The translations under genes were made by a program, and so were the position numbers. Shown here piece after piece: positions 1 through 13,126 of a stretch of DNA of 64,000 nt. The stretch is taken from assembly GCF_004054105.1 (NCBI RefSeq), contig NZ_SBLC01000002.1, positions 168,321 to 232,320 of the forward strand. The letters run 5' to 3'. Under the pieces are notes generated by a model, which ran no database searches, was not told the origin of the DNA, and worked only from the letters and a program-made list of their open reading frames with translations. Source of the stretch: Falsigemmobacter intermedius (lineage in GTDB: Bacteria > Pseudomonadota > Alphaproteobacteria > Rhodobacterales > Rhodobacteraceae). How positions within the stretch are numbered: position 1 is the first letter of the stretch; each line of letters starts with the position of its first letter.

Positions 1-114
1 GGTTGATGAATTCCTGGCAGATTTTCTTTTACTTGGCAAAATCCTGCTATACGTAACAGGAGACCCCTCACGTCCCAGTGGTAAGCCCGCGCGCACCGGT
101 ACATAGTAAGACGC

Positions 115-3186
<3,072 letters not shown>

Positions 3187-3212
3187 TCAGACCCCGGACC
3201 GGATCTTCAGAA

Positions 3213-3245
3213 CCGGCCCCCGCCTTACGGCGCGGGCCGTTTTTT
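3213..3245 (+). terminator. rho-independent terminator after the first gene
   Basis: An 11-12 bp GC-rich stem with one mismatch closes on a TTAC loop and is followed by six T. It sits 27 bases past the stop at 3186 and just before the end of the convergent hydrolase gene. Confidence 0.8.
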
Positions 3246-3248
3246 ATA

Positions 3249-3962
3249 TCAGCCGTCAAGCTCTGCGGCGATTTCAGACAGATGCTGCGCCAGAACGGCG
3301 GGCATCGAGAGAAAGGGCGAATGCGAGGCGGGCAACACGCGATGCCGCCCCGGGGGCAGATCGGCGGCCATCTGCGCCTGATACTCCGGCGGGATCGTCT
3401 GATCCTGCGCACAGCGCAGATAGAACTGCGGCAGGCTGCGCGAGCGCTCGGTTACGCTCAGCGGCTCTTCCTGCGGGCGGATCGGCTGGGGCGTGAGCGA
3501 GGCGATCTGCCAGGCCTGGATCTCTTCAGAGCAATCCTGCGCCAGCAGTTTCGCCGCACGGTCGGCTTTGAACAGGAAGCTCTCTCCCAGGATATCAAGC
3601 GCCCCCTGAAGCGGCTGGCGCGGCGCAAGCCGGCGCATCTGCGCCAGCGAAAGCCCCGAGACCGGACGATAGGCGCAGAGATAGACGAGCGCCCGGATCT
3701 GCGAGGGGTCGGCCTCAGCCGCGGCCGTGATCGGATAGCCGCCCATCGAATGCCCCACGAGAATGGCCGGCTCGCGCAGCGCCGCGAGCACCGCCTGTGC
3801 ATAGAGATCCAGCGTTACCTCCGCCCGGTCGGTCGGATCTGCGCCCGCGCCCGGCAGATCGATGGCCTGCACGCTGTGGCCCAGGCGTTCCAGCTCAGGC
3901 CGCAGATAGTCCCAGCACCAGGCTCCGTGGCAGGAGCCGTGGATCAACAGAAAATGCGCCAT
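3249..3962 (-). CDS. alpha/beta-fold hydrolase (EstC / hydroxynitrile-lyase-like)
   Basis: 237 residues, a full-length small alpha/beta hydrolase, probably a cytoplasmic esterase. The oxyanion region is HGSCHGAWCW at residues 8-17. The nucleophile elbow GHSMGG places the catalytic serine at about residue 72. The likely catalytic histidine is in PASHSPF near the C-terminus. This pattern (HGSCHGAW plus GHSMGG) is typical of the family containing EstC and plant methyl-esterase/hydroxynitrile lyases. A strong ribosome site (GAGGGAGG) precedes the ATG at 3962. It lies 59 bases downstream of the next hydrolase gene on the same strand and may be cotranscribed with it. The substrate cannot be told from sequence. 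Confidence 0.9.
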   Translation of the reverse strand: MAHFLLIHGSCHGAWCWDYLRPELERLGHSVQAIDLPGAGADPTDRAEVTLDLYAQAVLAALREPAILVGHSMGGYPITAAAEADPSQIRALVYLCAYRPVSGLSLAQMRRLAPRQPLQGALDILGESFLFKADRAAKLLAQDCSEEIQAWQIASLTPQPIRPQEEPLSVTERSRSLPQFYLRCAQDQTIPPEYQAQMAADLPPGRHRVLPASHSPFLSMPAVLAQHLSEIAAELDG

Positions 3963-4021
3963 GTATCCCTCCCTCTGGCGCGGTCAGCTTTTGCCAAACC
4001 GGGCTGAGGTGCAAGGCGCGA

Positions 4022-4948
4022 TCAATGGCTGTGGCCGCATCCGGCGTGAGGAGCGTGGTGATTGTGATTGTGATTGTGATCGTGATCGTGATCGTGGTCA
4101 GAGCCACAGCCACAGCCCTCGCCGCAACCACCCATCGGATCGCGGGGCGCGGGCTCATGAAACGCATGGCCGATTCGGTCCAGGAATGCGCCGAGTTCCC
4201 GGGCGAAATCCTCCGGCCGGTCGAGCGATGCGAGATGGCCCGCCCCGCGCAGCAGCACAAAATCGGCTCCCGCCATCAGGTCAGACGTCTCGCGCAGCAT
4301 ATCGGGCGGGGTTGCCCCGTCATTCGCGCCCGCGAGCACCAGCGCAGGCAGCGTCAGCCGCGCGGTGGTGGCATAGAAATCGGTCCCGGCAATGGCCCCG
4401 CAGGCGGCCAGATAGCTCTCATCCTTCATCGACAGCAGCATGTCCCGCGCAACCTCAGCCGGCCTGGACTTTTGCGCGAATCGCGGAAACCACCGCTGAA
4501 GTTCAGCCGCAGCCACTGCCTCCATGCCGCCTGCGCGGGTCAGTTCGGCCCGCGCGGCCCAGGTCTCCGCCGTGCCGATCTTGGTGGCTGTGCCGCAGAG
4601 CACCAGCGCCCGCACCAGATCGAGCCGCTTGACCGCCAGGGCCTGGGCGATCATGCCGCCCAGCGAGTGGCCGACAAAGACACAGTCGCGCAGGGCGAGA
4701 TGATCCATCAGCGCCTCAGCATCGCGCACCAGCGCCCCCATCGACCAGGGCGCAGGCGGACCCTCCGATCCGCCGTGACCGCGCAGGTCAAAGCGGATCA
4801 GCCGGAACTTCTGCGGCAGAGCGGCCACCACCTCCTCCCAAAGCTCAAGGCGGGTGCCGAGGCCATGGGCAAAGACCACCGGTGCGCCCCGGGGATCCCC
4901 CTCTTCGCACCAGTGGAGACGATGGTCGGGCAGGTCGAGAAAGGGCAT
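4022..4948 (-). CDS. alpha/beta-fold hydrolase (PcaD-like) with His/Cys-rich C-terminal tail
   Basis: 308 residues. The body is a standard alpha/beta hydrolase resembling 3-oxoadipate enol-lactonases: HGLGTRLELW oxyanion region, GHSLGG nucleophile elbow with serine near residue 95, an acid in AGANDGATPPD, and histidine in GAGHLASLDRPEDF. The last 36 residues are unlike the family. They hold four Cys (GGCGEGCGCG and GCGH) and eleven His in alternating DH and NH repeats, the look of a metal-binding tail. The frame stays open upstream of 4948, but homology begins at MPFLDLPDHR. The ATG at 4948 overlaps the stop of the dehydratase gene by one base (TGATG), which indicates translational coupling. 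There are no Pca neighbours, so the substrate is unknown. Confidence 0.9.
   Translation of the reverse strand: MPFLDLPDHRLHWCEEGDPRGAPVVFAHGLGTRLELWEEVVAALPQKFRLIRFDLRGHGGSEGPPAPWSMGALVRDAEALMDHLALRDCVFVGHSLGGMIAQALAVKRLDLVRALVLCGTATKIGTAETWAARAELTRAGGMEAVAAAELQRWFPRFAQKSRPAEVARDMLLSMKDESYLAACGAIAGTDFYATTARLTLPALVLAGANDGATPPDMLRETSDLMAGADFVLLRGAGHLASLDRPEDFARELGAFLDRIGHAFHEPAPRDPMGGCGEGCGCGSDHDHDHDHNHNHNHHAPHAGCGHSH
4058..4099 (+). repeat. hexanucleotide tandem repeat encoding the His-rich tail
   Basis: Seven tandem 6-base units: three GTGATT, three GTGATC and one GTGGTC. On the minus strand they encode the alternating Asp-His and Asn-His residues of the hydrolase tail. Such an array can gain or lose units by slippage without breaking the frame. 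Confidence 0.9.
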
Positions 4949-5925
4949 CAGCTCTCCGGCAGGTGCAGCGCGCGCAGGAAGACCTCGGTGTCGACATTGC
5001 CGCCCGAGGCGATGCAGATGACCGCATCCCCTTCGATCTCTGCGCTGTGGAACAAAGCCGCTGCAAGGCCCACGGCCCCGCCCGGCTCGATGGTGATTTT
5101 CAGCCGCTGAAAGGCCAGCGCCATGGCGCGGAGCACTTCTTCTTCGGTGACGACAATGCCGGGGCCGGAGAGGCGCTGCTGAATCGGGAAGGTCAGCACC
5201 CCCGGCGTCGGCGTGACGATGGCATCGCAAAGCGAGCTGGCCCTGCTGGCATTCGACAGCCGCTCACCGGCTTTCACCGAGCGGGCGGTGTCGTCATAGC
5301 CCTCGGGCTCGCAGGGGCGGGCGCGCAGGCCGGGGGCCGTGGCCTCAAGGGCAAGGGCCACGCCTGCGGTCAGACCACCGCCGCCGCAGGGGATCAGCAC
5401 ATCGGCTGTGGTCACGCCCAGCTCTGCCGCCTGTTCCGCGATCTCGAGGCCGGAGGTGCCCTGCCCCGCAATCACCATCGGCTCATCATAGGGTTTGATC
5501 AGCGTCAGCCCGCGCTCAGAGGCGATGGCCTGACCGATGGCATCACGGTCCTCCGTGGCGCGGTCGTAAAGCACCACTTCGGCGCCATAGGCGCGGGTAT
5601 TGGCGATTTTCAGCGCGGGCGCGTCTTTCGGCATCACGATCACCGCAGAGGTGCCATGCAGCTTTGCCGCAAGGGCGACGCCCTGGGCGTGGTTGCCGCT
5701 GGAATAAGCGATCACCCCACGGGCGCGCACCTCCGGCGCAAGGGCCGAGAGTGCCGACCAGGCCCCGCGAAACTTAAAAGATCCGGTCTGCTGCAGGCAT
5801 TCCGCCTTTACCAGCACCCGCCGCCCCGCGATCTCATCAAGGAAGGGCGAGGACAGAAGCGGCGTGCGGCGCAGATGGCCTGCCCCACGGGCGGCGGCGG
5901 CGCGGATCTCGGTGATATCGGTCAT
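4948..5925 (-). CDS. threonine/serine dehydratase (PLP-dependent, IlvA/TdcB type)
   Basis: 325 residues, fold type II PLP enzyme that deaminates threonine or serine to the 2-oxo acid plus ammonia. The PLP lysine is K51 in SFKFRG. SSGNHAQG forms the substrate-binding loop, and the glycine-rich phosphate loop is CGGGGLTAG. It lacks the C-terminal ACT-like regulatory domain of biosynthetic IlvA, so it is of the short catabolic or serine-racemase-like type. The frame could open at 5946, but the ATG at 5925 has a good GGGAGA ribosome site and begins the conserved protein. It is coupled to the downstream hydrolase by a one-base overlap. Confidence 0.92.
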   Translation of the reverse strand: MTDITEIRAAAARGAGHLRRTPLLSSPFLDEIAGRRVLVKAECLQQTGSFKFRGAWSALSALAPEVRARGVIAYSSGNHAQGVALAAKLHGTSAVIVMPKDAPALKIANTRAYGAEVVLYDRATEDRDAIGQAIASERGLTLIKPYDEPMVIAGQGTSGLEIAEQAAELGVTTADVLIPCGGGGLTAGVALALEATAPGLRARPCEPEGYDDTARSVKAGERLSNASRASSLCDAIVTPTPGVLTFPIQQRLSGPGIVVTEEEVLRAMALAFQRLKITIEPGGAVGLAAALFHSAEIEGDAVICIASGGNVDTEVFLRALHLPES

Positions 5926-5986
5926 GAAAGCTCTCCCGGCTGGCATGGCGCGAGGCTACACCCGGCGCGGACGCAAAGACCAGTGG

Positions 5987-7648
5987 TCAGGCCTCAATGA
6001 GGGCGCGGGCGGCTTCGCGTGCCGCATCGGTGATCTGATCGCCCGAAATCATGCGCGCCACTTCATCGACGCGCTCTGCCGCATCGAGGCCCGTGATGGT
6101 TGAGAGGGTTTTCTCATCAATCACCCGCTTTTCCACCCGCCAGTGATGCGCCCCAAGGGCCGCGACCTGCGGGCTGTGGGTGACGACCAGGACCTGCGCC
6201 TCTTCGGCCAGACGACGCAGACGGCGGCCCACGGCATCAGCGGTCGCCCCGCCGACACCGCGGTCGATTTCGTCAAAGATCATCGTGAGGCCCGAGGTGC
6301 CCTCAGTGAGGCAGACCTTCAGCGCCAGCAGGAAGCGCGACAATTCCCCGCCCGAGGCGATGCGGTTGAGCGGACCGGAAGGCGCGCCGGGGTTGGTCGC
6401 CACGGTGAAGGCCACGGCATCCGCGCCCTCCTGGCCCGGCGTATCGGGGCGCACTTCGGTGCGAAAGACCGCACGCTCCATTTTCAGCGGCGCAAGTTCT
6501 GCCGCCATGGCCTGGTCGAGGCGGGCCGCAGCTTCCGTGCGCAGCGCGGTCAGCTTTGCGCAAAGCGCCAGATGCGCGGCGCGGGCGGTGCTTTCGGCCT
6601 TCTCCAGCGCGGCCATATCGCGGTCAGCGCCGTCGAGCGCATCCAGACGGCGGCGCAGATCCTGAGTCAGGAGCCCCAGATCATCGGGCGTCACCGAATG
6701 TTTGCGGGCCATGGCGCGGATGGCAAAGAGCCGCTCTTCCACGCGCTCAAGCTCTGACGGATCGGCGTCGAGCACATCAAGCGCGTGATCGATCCCGGCC
6801 TGCGCCTCGGAGAGTTCGGCCATGGCGCGGGTCAGCGCGGCCAGCGGCGCATCAAGACGGCCCTCAAAGACGGCAGCGCCCCGCTCTGCCGCGCCTTCCA
6901 GCCAGCGCTGCGCATCGCGCAGCACGCCTTCCGCGCCCTGGGGCGAGAGCGCCTGAACGGCGCGGGCCATATCTTCACGGACTTTCTCGGCCTGCTGCAG
7001 CGCGCGGCGGCGCACATCAAGGACCGCATCCTCACCCGGTTCGGGGGCAAGCTTGTCGAGTTCACCCACGGCATGGCGCAGGAAATCTTCTTCGGCCTTC
7101 AACTGCTGAAGATGGCTTTCCGCCGTCTCACGGTCGCGACGCGCGCGGCTGAGGGCGCTAAAGGCAGAGCGCACCTCCGCCAGCAGCGGCGCTGAGCCTG
7201 CGAAGTCGTCCAGCAGCGCCCGGTGGCCCTTTGGGTCCAGCAGGCCACGGTCATCATGCTGGCCATGCAGTTCGACCAGATGATCTGAGAGATTGCGCAG
7301 AAGTTCGGCGCCGACGCGGCGGTCATTGGCCCAGGCCTGACGACGCCCCTCAGGGGTGACGGTGCGGCGCAGAATCAGGGTGTCTTCGGCTTCAATCCCG
7401 GCCTCACGCAGCACGGCTTCCGCGCCATGCCCGGCAGGCAGATCAAATTCGGCAATCACTTCGCCCAGATCCGCGCCCTGACGCACCAGATCCGCACGCC
7501 CGCGCCAGCCCAGCACAAAGCCCAGACAGTCGAGCAGAATCGACTTCCCCGCCCCGGTCTCACCGGTCAGCACATTCAGGCCCGGCCGCAGATCAAGCTC
7601 CAGCCGGTCAATGAGCAGCATATCGCGAATGGTCAGACTGCGCAGCAT
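5987..7648 (-). CDS. recN: DNA repair protein RecN
   Basis: 553 residues, the usual RecN length. RecN is an SMC-like ATPase that acts on double-strand breaks during recombinational repair. Walker A is GETGAGKS at residues 29-36. The middle is a long Ala/Glu/Leu/Arg-rich coiled-coil region. The C-terminal half-head has the signature SGGELSRF and Walker B MIFDEIDRGVGG. It follows bamD on the same strand with a gap of about 65 bases and is the last gene of the lpxC-bamD-recN run. This order is common in Rhodobacteraceae. No LexA-type site was recognised upstream. Confidence 0.97.
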   Translation of the reverse strand: MLRSLTIRDMLLIDRLELDLRPGLNVLTGETGAGKSILLDCLGFVLGWRGRADLVRQGADLGEVIAEFDLPAGHGAEAVLREAGIEAEDTLILRRTVTPEGRRQAWANDRRVGAELLRNLSDHLVELHGQHDDRGLLDPKGHRALLDDFAGSAPLLAEVRSAFSALSRARRDRETAESHLQQLKAEEDFLRHAVGELDKLAPEPGEDAVLDVRRRALQQAEKVREDMARAVQALSPQGAEGVLRDAQRWLEGAAERGAAVFEGRLDAPLAALTRAMAELSEAQAGIDHALDVLDADPSELERVEERLFAIRAMARKHSVTPDDLGLLTQDLRRRLDALDGADRDMAALEKAESTARAAHLALCAKLTALRTEAAARLDQAMAAELAPLKMERAVFRTEVRPDTPGQEGADAVAFTVATNPGAPSGPLNRIASGGELSRFLLALKVCLTEGTSGLTMIFDEIDRGVGGATADAVGRRLRRLAEEAQVLVVTHSPQVAALGAHHWRVEKRVIDEKTLSTITGLDAAERVDEVARMISGDQITDAAREAARALIEA

Positions 7649-7713
7649 CGGGTTCTTCCGGGGTCGTCGTCGTCTTGGTCGTCAGCAGGGCGAAGCGGCA
7701 GTCGGGGAATGGC

Positions 7714-8556
7714 TCAGAGCCATTTCCCCTGGATCGTGCGCCGATAGACGGTCTGCAGCCAGCCCTGACCTTCGGCCACCGGGCTCAGACCGCGACCGGT
7801 CAGCAGGCGGTAGCTGTCGTCATAGAAGGGCGAGCCACGGAAGTTGTGACCCAGAATGGCCCCTGCCGTCTGCGCCTCACCAGTCAGGCCAAGCGCGAGA
7901 TAGCTTTCCACCAGACGGTGAAGCGCTTCGGGCGTGTGGCTGGTGGTCTGGAACTGCTCAACCACCACGCGGAACCGGTTGATCGCAGCTGTGTAATGGC
8001 CGCGGCGCAGGTAATAGCGCCCGATCTCCATCTCTTTTCCGGCCAGATGGTCGAAAGCGAGATCGAATTTCAGCGTCGCCGAGCGGGCATATTCGCTGTC
8101 GGGGTATTCTTCGATCACAACGCGCAGGGCCTGAAGCGCCTGGAAGGTCAGGCCCTGGTCTTTGCCGATGTCATCAATCTGATCGTAATAAGAGATCGCC
8201 AGCAGATACTGCGCCCAAGCCGAATCTTCCTCGCCCGGATACTGGTCGAGATAGCGCTGTGCCGCGCTGCGGGCCTCTTCGTATTTCTTTTGCTGATGGA
8301 AGGCATAGGCCTGCATCACCAGCGCGCGTTTGGACCATTCAGAATAGGGGTAAAGACGCTCAACTTCGGCAAAATATTTACCGCCGTCGCCCTTGCGGGG
8401 ATCGCGCTTCATCTCGCGCTCACCCAGAGCGAAGATTTCACTGGCCTGCATCGCTTCGAGATTAAGTGACTCGTCGCTTTTCGATGCACAGCCCGCAGCC
8501 AGCCCGATCGCCAGCACTGCCGCCACATATCTGGCGCCTTTGGCCCAACCCGTCAT
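7714..8556 (-). CDS. bamD: outer membrane assembly lipoprotein BamD
   Basis: 280 residues. BamD is an essential lipoprotein of the BAM complex that folds outer-membrane beta-barrels. The signal peptide ends in the lipobox LAAGC, with the lipidated cysteine at residue 23. The rest is a tetratricopeptide-like array of paired helices (YPYSEWSKRALVMQAYAFHQ, YPDSEYARSATLKFDLAFDH), which is the BamD/ComL fold. The start at 8556 has a GGAG ribosome site. A candidate promoter lies at 8637-8665, so it can be expressed separately from lpxC. recN follows it. Confidence 0.95.
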   Translation of the reverse strand: MTGWAKGARYVAAVLAIGLAAGCASKSDESLNLEAMQASEIFALGEREMKRDPRKGDGGKYFAEVERLYPYSEWSKRALVMQAYAFHQQKKYEEARSAAQRYLDQYPGEEDSAWAQYLLAISYYDQIDDIGKDQGLTFQALQALRVVIEEYPDSEYARSATLKFDLAFDHLAGKEMEIGRYYLRRGHYTAAINRFRVVVEQFQTTSHTPEALHRLVESYLALGLTGEAQTAGAILGHNFRGSPFYDDSYRLLTGRGLSPVAEGQGWLQTVYRRTIQGKWL

Positions 8557-8636
8557 TGTTACGTCTGCTCCTGCGGCCTGAACGTACAGTCAGCCCGGGG
8601 CGGTTCCTCCCCGGCCTTCCGCTGCCTCTGTTCTGA

Positions 8637-8665
8637 CACCTAGCACAGAAAAATTCAGTGCGCAA
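8637..8665 (-). promoter_or_regulatory. predicted sigma-70 promoter for bamD
   Basis: On the minus strand, TTGCGC and TAGGTG are separated by 17 bases in the lpxC-bamD gap, about 80 bases before the bamD start. The -35 box is good and the -10 box fair. Prediction only. Confidence 0.45.
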
Positions 8666-8690
8666 AACGCCTTTCACGCCTGGAGCGTGT

Positions 8691-9626
8691 TCAGGCCGGC
8701 ATCAGTTCGGACCCGGTGGGCAGATCCGCCATGGTGACGCCTGCGCCGGGCAGTTTCCGACCCGAACGCGCGGTGACTTCCGTCCAGATCCAGGCCCCCG
8801 GAGTGGCAAAAAGCTGCCGAAGCAGGCGGTTGGTCATGGCGTGACCCGCACGAATCCCGGTGTAGCGACCCTGAATTGGGCCACCGGCAAGCGCCAGATC
8901 CCCGAGCGCGTCGAGCATCTTGTGACGCACCGGCTCATCGCGGTAGCGCAGACCACCGGGGCTGAGGACGCGGTCACCGTCAACCACGACCGCATTTTCC
9001 AGCGTGCCGCCGAGCGCCAGACCATGGGTCTGCATGAAATCCACATCCGCCTGACGGCAGAAGGTGCGGCTGTCCGACAGCTCACGCACGAAGGTGCCAT
9101 TGGTCAGATTGAGCTGTTTTTCCTGATGACCGATCGCGGCATCTGCGAAATCGATCTCAAAATTCATTTCCATCGAATCGGCGGGCTCAAGGCGGGCCAC
9201 GGCCTCGCCATCGCGCACTTCAACCGCTTTGAGGATCTTGAGCACACGCACCGGAACCTGCGAGGCGATCAGACCCACGCGCAGAAACTCCCGCACGAAG
9301 GGGGCCGAGGAGCCGTCAAGGATTGGAACTTCCGGGCCGGTGACTTCGATGCGGGCATTGTGCACGCCACAGCCGGTAAGCGCCGCCATGATATGCTCAA
9401 CGGTGGAAAGGGTCGCGCCCGATGCGTTCGACAGCAGGGTGCAGAGTTTGGACGGCACCACCTGGTCCCATTTGGCCGGCAGACGCTGTTCGGCCTCAGG
9501 CAGGTCGGTGCGGAAAAACACGATGCCATAGTTCGCCGGTGCCGGATGCACGGTCATGCGAACAGGAGCCCCCGAATGGAGACCAACACCGTCAAACACA
9601 ACTGACGTTCCGAGAGTGCTTTGCAC
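8691..9626 (-). CDS. lpxC: UDP-3-O-acyl-N-acetylglucosamine deacetylase LpxC
   Basis: 311 residues. LpxC is the zinc deacetylase for the committed step of lipid A synthesis in the cytoplasm. Family motifs include GVGLHSG at the N-terminus, TVEHIMAAL (zinc histidine), HKMLDALGD (zinc histidine and aspartate) and GHAMTNRLL (catalytic histidine). A TTG at 9632 is in frame, but its GGAG ribosome site would be immediately adjacent. The GTG at 9626 has the same GGAG at a normal six-base spacing and gives the usual start MQSTL, so GTG is chosen. It follows ftsZ, but a terminator and a candidate promoter lie between them, so it is probably a separate transcript. Confidence 0.95.
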   Translation of the reverse strand: MQSTLGTSVVFDGVGLHSGAPVRMTVHPAPANYGIVFFRTDLPEAEQRLPAKWDQVVPSKLCTLLSNASGATLSTVEHIMAALTGCGVHNARIEVTGPEVPILDGSSAPFVREFLRVGLIASQVPVRVLKILKAVEVRDGEAVARLEPADSMEMNFEIDFADAAIGHQEKQLNLTNGTFVRELSDSRTFCRQADVDFMQTHGLALGGTLENAVVVDGDRVLSPGGLRYRDEPVRHKMLDALGDLALAGGPIQGRYTGIRAGHAMTNRLLRQLFATPGAWIWTEVTARSGRKLPGAGVTMADLPTGSELMPA

Positions 9627-9727
9627 GTTCAACTCCGTCTGCTCATTTTCGCTTGCGCGATGTGGGACATCCCACGGGCAATCCCTGCCGTATTTTTCAC
9701 TGCGGTCTGCGCCGCGTTACGGATTAT

Positions 9728-9756
9728 TAGCTATGCGAGTGCAGCATGAACGGCAA
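9728..9756 (-). promoter_or_regulatory. predicted sigma-70 promoter for lpxC
   Basis: Minus-strand TTGCCG and TAGCTA with a 17-base spacer, about 100 bases before the lpxC start and downstream of the ftsZ terminator. Its AT-rich setting stands out from the surrounding coding sequence. Confidence 0.45.
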
Positions 9757-9828
9757 CTCACACATTCCTTCGCCCTGTAACGGGGCTGAAACATTTGAAA
9801 CAATCACGTTAAGTCGCTGAAAAATAAC

Positions 9829-9855
9829 AAAAAGCCGGGGTTTCCCCCCGGCTTT
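9829..9855 (-). terminator. rho-independent terminator after ftsZ
   Basis: On the minus strand, AAAGCCGGGG, loop GGAAA, then CCCCGGCTTTTT gives a 10 bp stem and a T tract. It lies just past the ftsZ stop and separates the fts genes from lpxC. Confidence 0.88.
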
Positions 9856-9877
9856 CGATCACGCAATGTTACAGGGA

Positions 9878-11608
<1,731 letters not shown>

Positions 11609-11674
11609 ACTCGCCGCCTGCCTTGTTGACTGTGCCGCCACCAACCCCGTGACCGAGGCCTTTTATCTGGTTTG

Positions 11675-11703
11675 ATTCTACCCGCAGCAGACCGGAACGT
11701 CAC
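11675..11703 (-). promoter_or_regulatory. predicted sigma-70 promoter for ftsZ
   Basis: Minus-strand GTGACG, 17 bases, TAGAAT, located about 70 bases before the ftsZ start in the ftsA-ftsZ gap. Both boxes are close to consensus. It would let FtsZ be made above the level of FtsA and FtsQ. Confidence 0.55.
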
Positions 11704-11786
11704 CTGGAAAACCGACTTCCAGTCCAAATATTGACGCATTTCCGCCATCGGGAGCGGGATTTCGCTCAATTCCCTGGGTCTGGTGG

Positions 11787-13121
11787 TCACCAGTTGTCGC
11801 GGAACCAGCGAAGCGCGCGGCGCAGAGAGCGGGCGGGGTAGCGATCTGAGGGGATCTCGAAGTCCCACCACTCGTCCTGAGGATGCGCGGCAAAGAGGCA
11901 AAGCCCCACCGCACTTGCAAAACCCGCGCCCGCCGCCCCCTGCGGCAGCCCCTGCACACGCAGCGGGCGACCAAGGCGCACGCGCTGCCCGAGGATGCGC
12001 GCCGCCAGCATATCGACGCCCGGAATAAGCGATCCGCCGCCGGTCAGAACGATCTGCTGCGAGGGCAGATGTTCAAAGCCCGCCGCATCCAGATGCTGAC
12101 GCGCATCCTCGAGAATCTCTTCAACCCTGGGGCGCATGATGCCGATCAGCTCGGTGCGCGAGACTTTGCGGCTGTCCTTCTCCCAGTCGCCGGTATCGGC
12201 GGTCAGGGGGATCATCTCGCGGTCATCCATGCCGGTGGCGTGAACGCCGCCGTGGAAGGTCTTGATCCGCTCAGCCTGGGGCAGCGGGATCTGCAGACCC
12301 ATGGCGATATCGCGGGTGACCAGATCACCGCCCATCCGCACGGTATCGGCGTAAATCATATGCTTGCGCATGAAGATCGAGATACCGGTGGCCCCTGCCC
12401 CCATGTCGATACAGGCAGAACCGAGTTCCTGCTCATCTTCCACCAGCGCGGCGAGACCGGCGACATAGGCCGAAGAGGCGATCCCCGCGACCTCCAGGTC
12501 ACAGCGCTTCAGGCAGTGCAGCAGACATTCCACCGCTGAGCGGTTGACCGTCAGAAGGTGCATATCGACCGAGAGATGATGCCCGATCTGCCCGCGCGGG
12601 TCCGACAGCCCCGAGCGGTTGTCGAGCGCGAAGTTCACCGGCTGCGCGTGCAGCACCTCTCGCCCCTCGCCGATATCGGGCATCTCGCAGGCGGCCAGAA
12701 CGCGGGCAATGTCCTGTTCGGTCACGACGTTATCGGTCAGCGGGATATCCCCGGCAAGCCCATAGCTGCGCGGGCTGGCGCCCGACATACAGGCGATGAC
12801 GTGATCGACGCGCTGTCCGGCCGCTTTCTGCGCCGATTGCACCACGGTGCGGATGGCGCGTTCGGCCTCCTGCAGCCCCTCAACCTCCCCAAAGCGGATC
12901 CCGCGCGAGCGGGTGGTGGCCGCGCCGATCACCCGGAACTGCGACTGCCCGGCCAGGGGGCCGACCCCATCCTCAGAGCGGTTGCGGTCGGGGCCGTCAA
13001 AGCGCAGCACCATGCAGGCAATCTTGGAGCTGCCCACATCCAGAACGGCCACAACGCCGCGCTGCATGGCCGCTTTGCGCATCTGCCGCATGGCACGCTG
13101 CGAGTGATAGAGGTCTGTCAC
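11787..13121 (-). CDS. ftsA: cell division protein FtsA
   Basis: 444 residues. FtsA is the actin-like ATPase that tethers FtsZ to the membrane and recruits later division proteins. The phosphate-1 motif is VAVLDVGSSKIACMV. The SHS2/1C region follows (MSGASPRSYGL), then the phosphate-2 region SACIDMGAGATGISIF and the adenosine motif IVLTGGGSLIPG. The C-terminal residues RALRWFRDNW look like the amphipathic membrane-targeting helix. Translation starts at a GTG (13121) with GGAGG eight bases upstream. The ftsQ stop lies only five bases away, so the two genes are in one operon. Confidence 0.97.
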   Translation of the reverse strand: MTDLYHSQRAMRQMRKAAMQRGVVAVLDVGSSKIACMVLRFDGPDRNRSEDGVGPLAGQSQFRVIGAATTRSRGIRFGEVEGLQEAERAIRTVVQSAQKAAGQRVDHVIACMSGASPRSYGLAGDIPLTDNVVTEQDIARVLAACEMPDIGEGREVLHAQPVNFALDNRSGLSDPRGQIGHHLSVDMHLLTVNRSAVECLLHCLKRCDLEVAGIASSAYVAGLAALVEDEQELGSACIDMGAGATGISIFMRKHMIYADTVRMGGDLVTRDIAMGLQIPLPQAERIKTFHGGVHATGMDDREMIPLTADTGDWEKDSRKVSRTELIGIMRPRVEEILEDARQHLDAAGFEHLPSQQIVLTGGGSLIPGVDMLAARILGQRVRLGRPLRVQGLPQGAAGAGFASAVGLCLFAAHPQDEWWDFEIPSDRYPARSLRRALRWFRDNW

Positions 13122-13126
13122 GTCTC

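Noticed and set aside
1..114. sigma-54 or sigma-70 promoter before the first gene
   Set aside because: TGGCAG and TATACG look suggestive, but no pair has an acceptable spacing, so no promoter is called.
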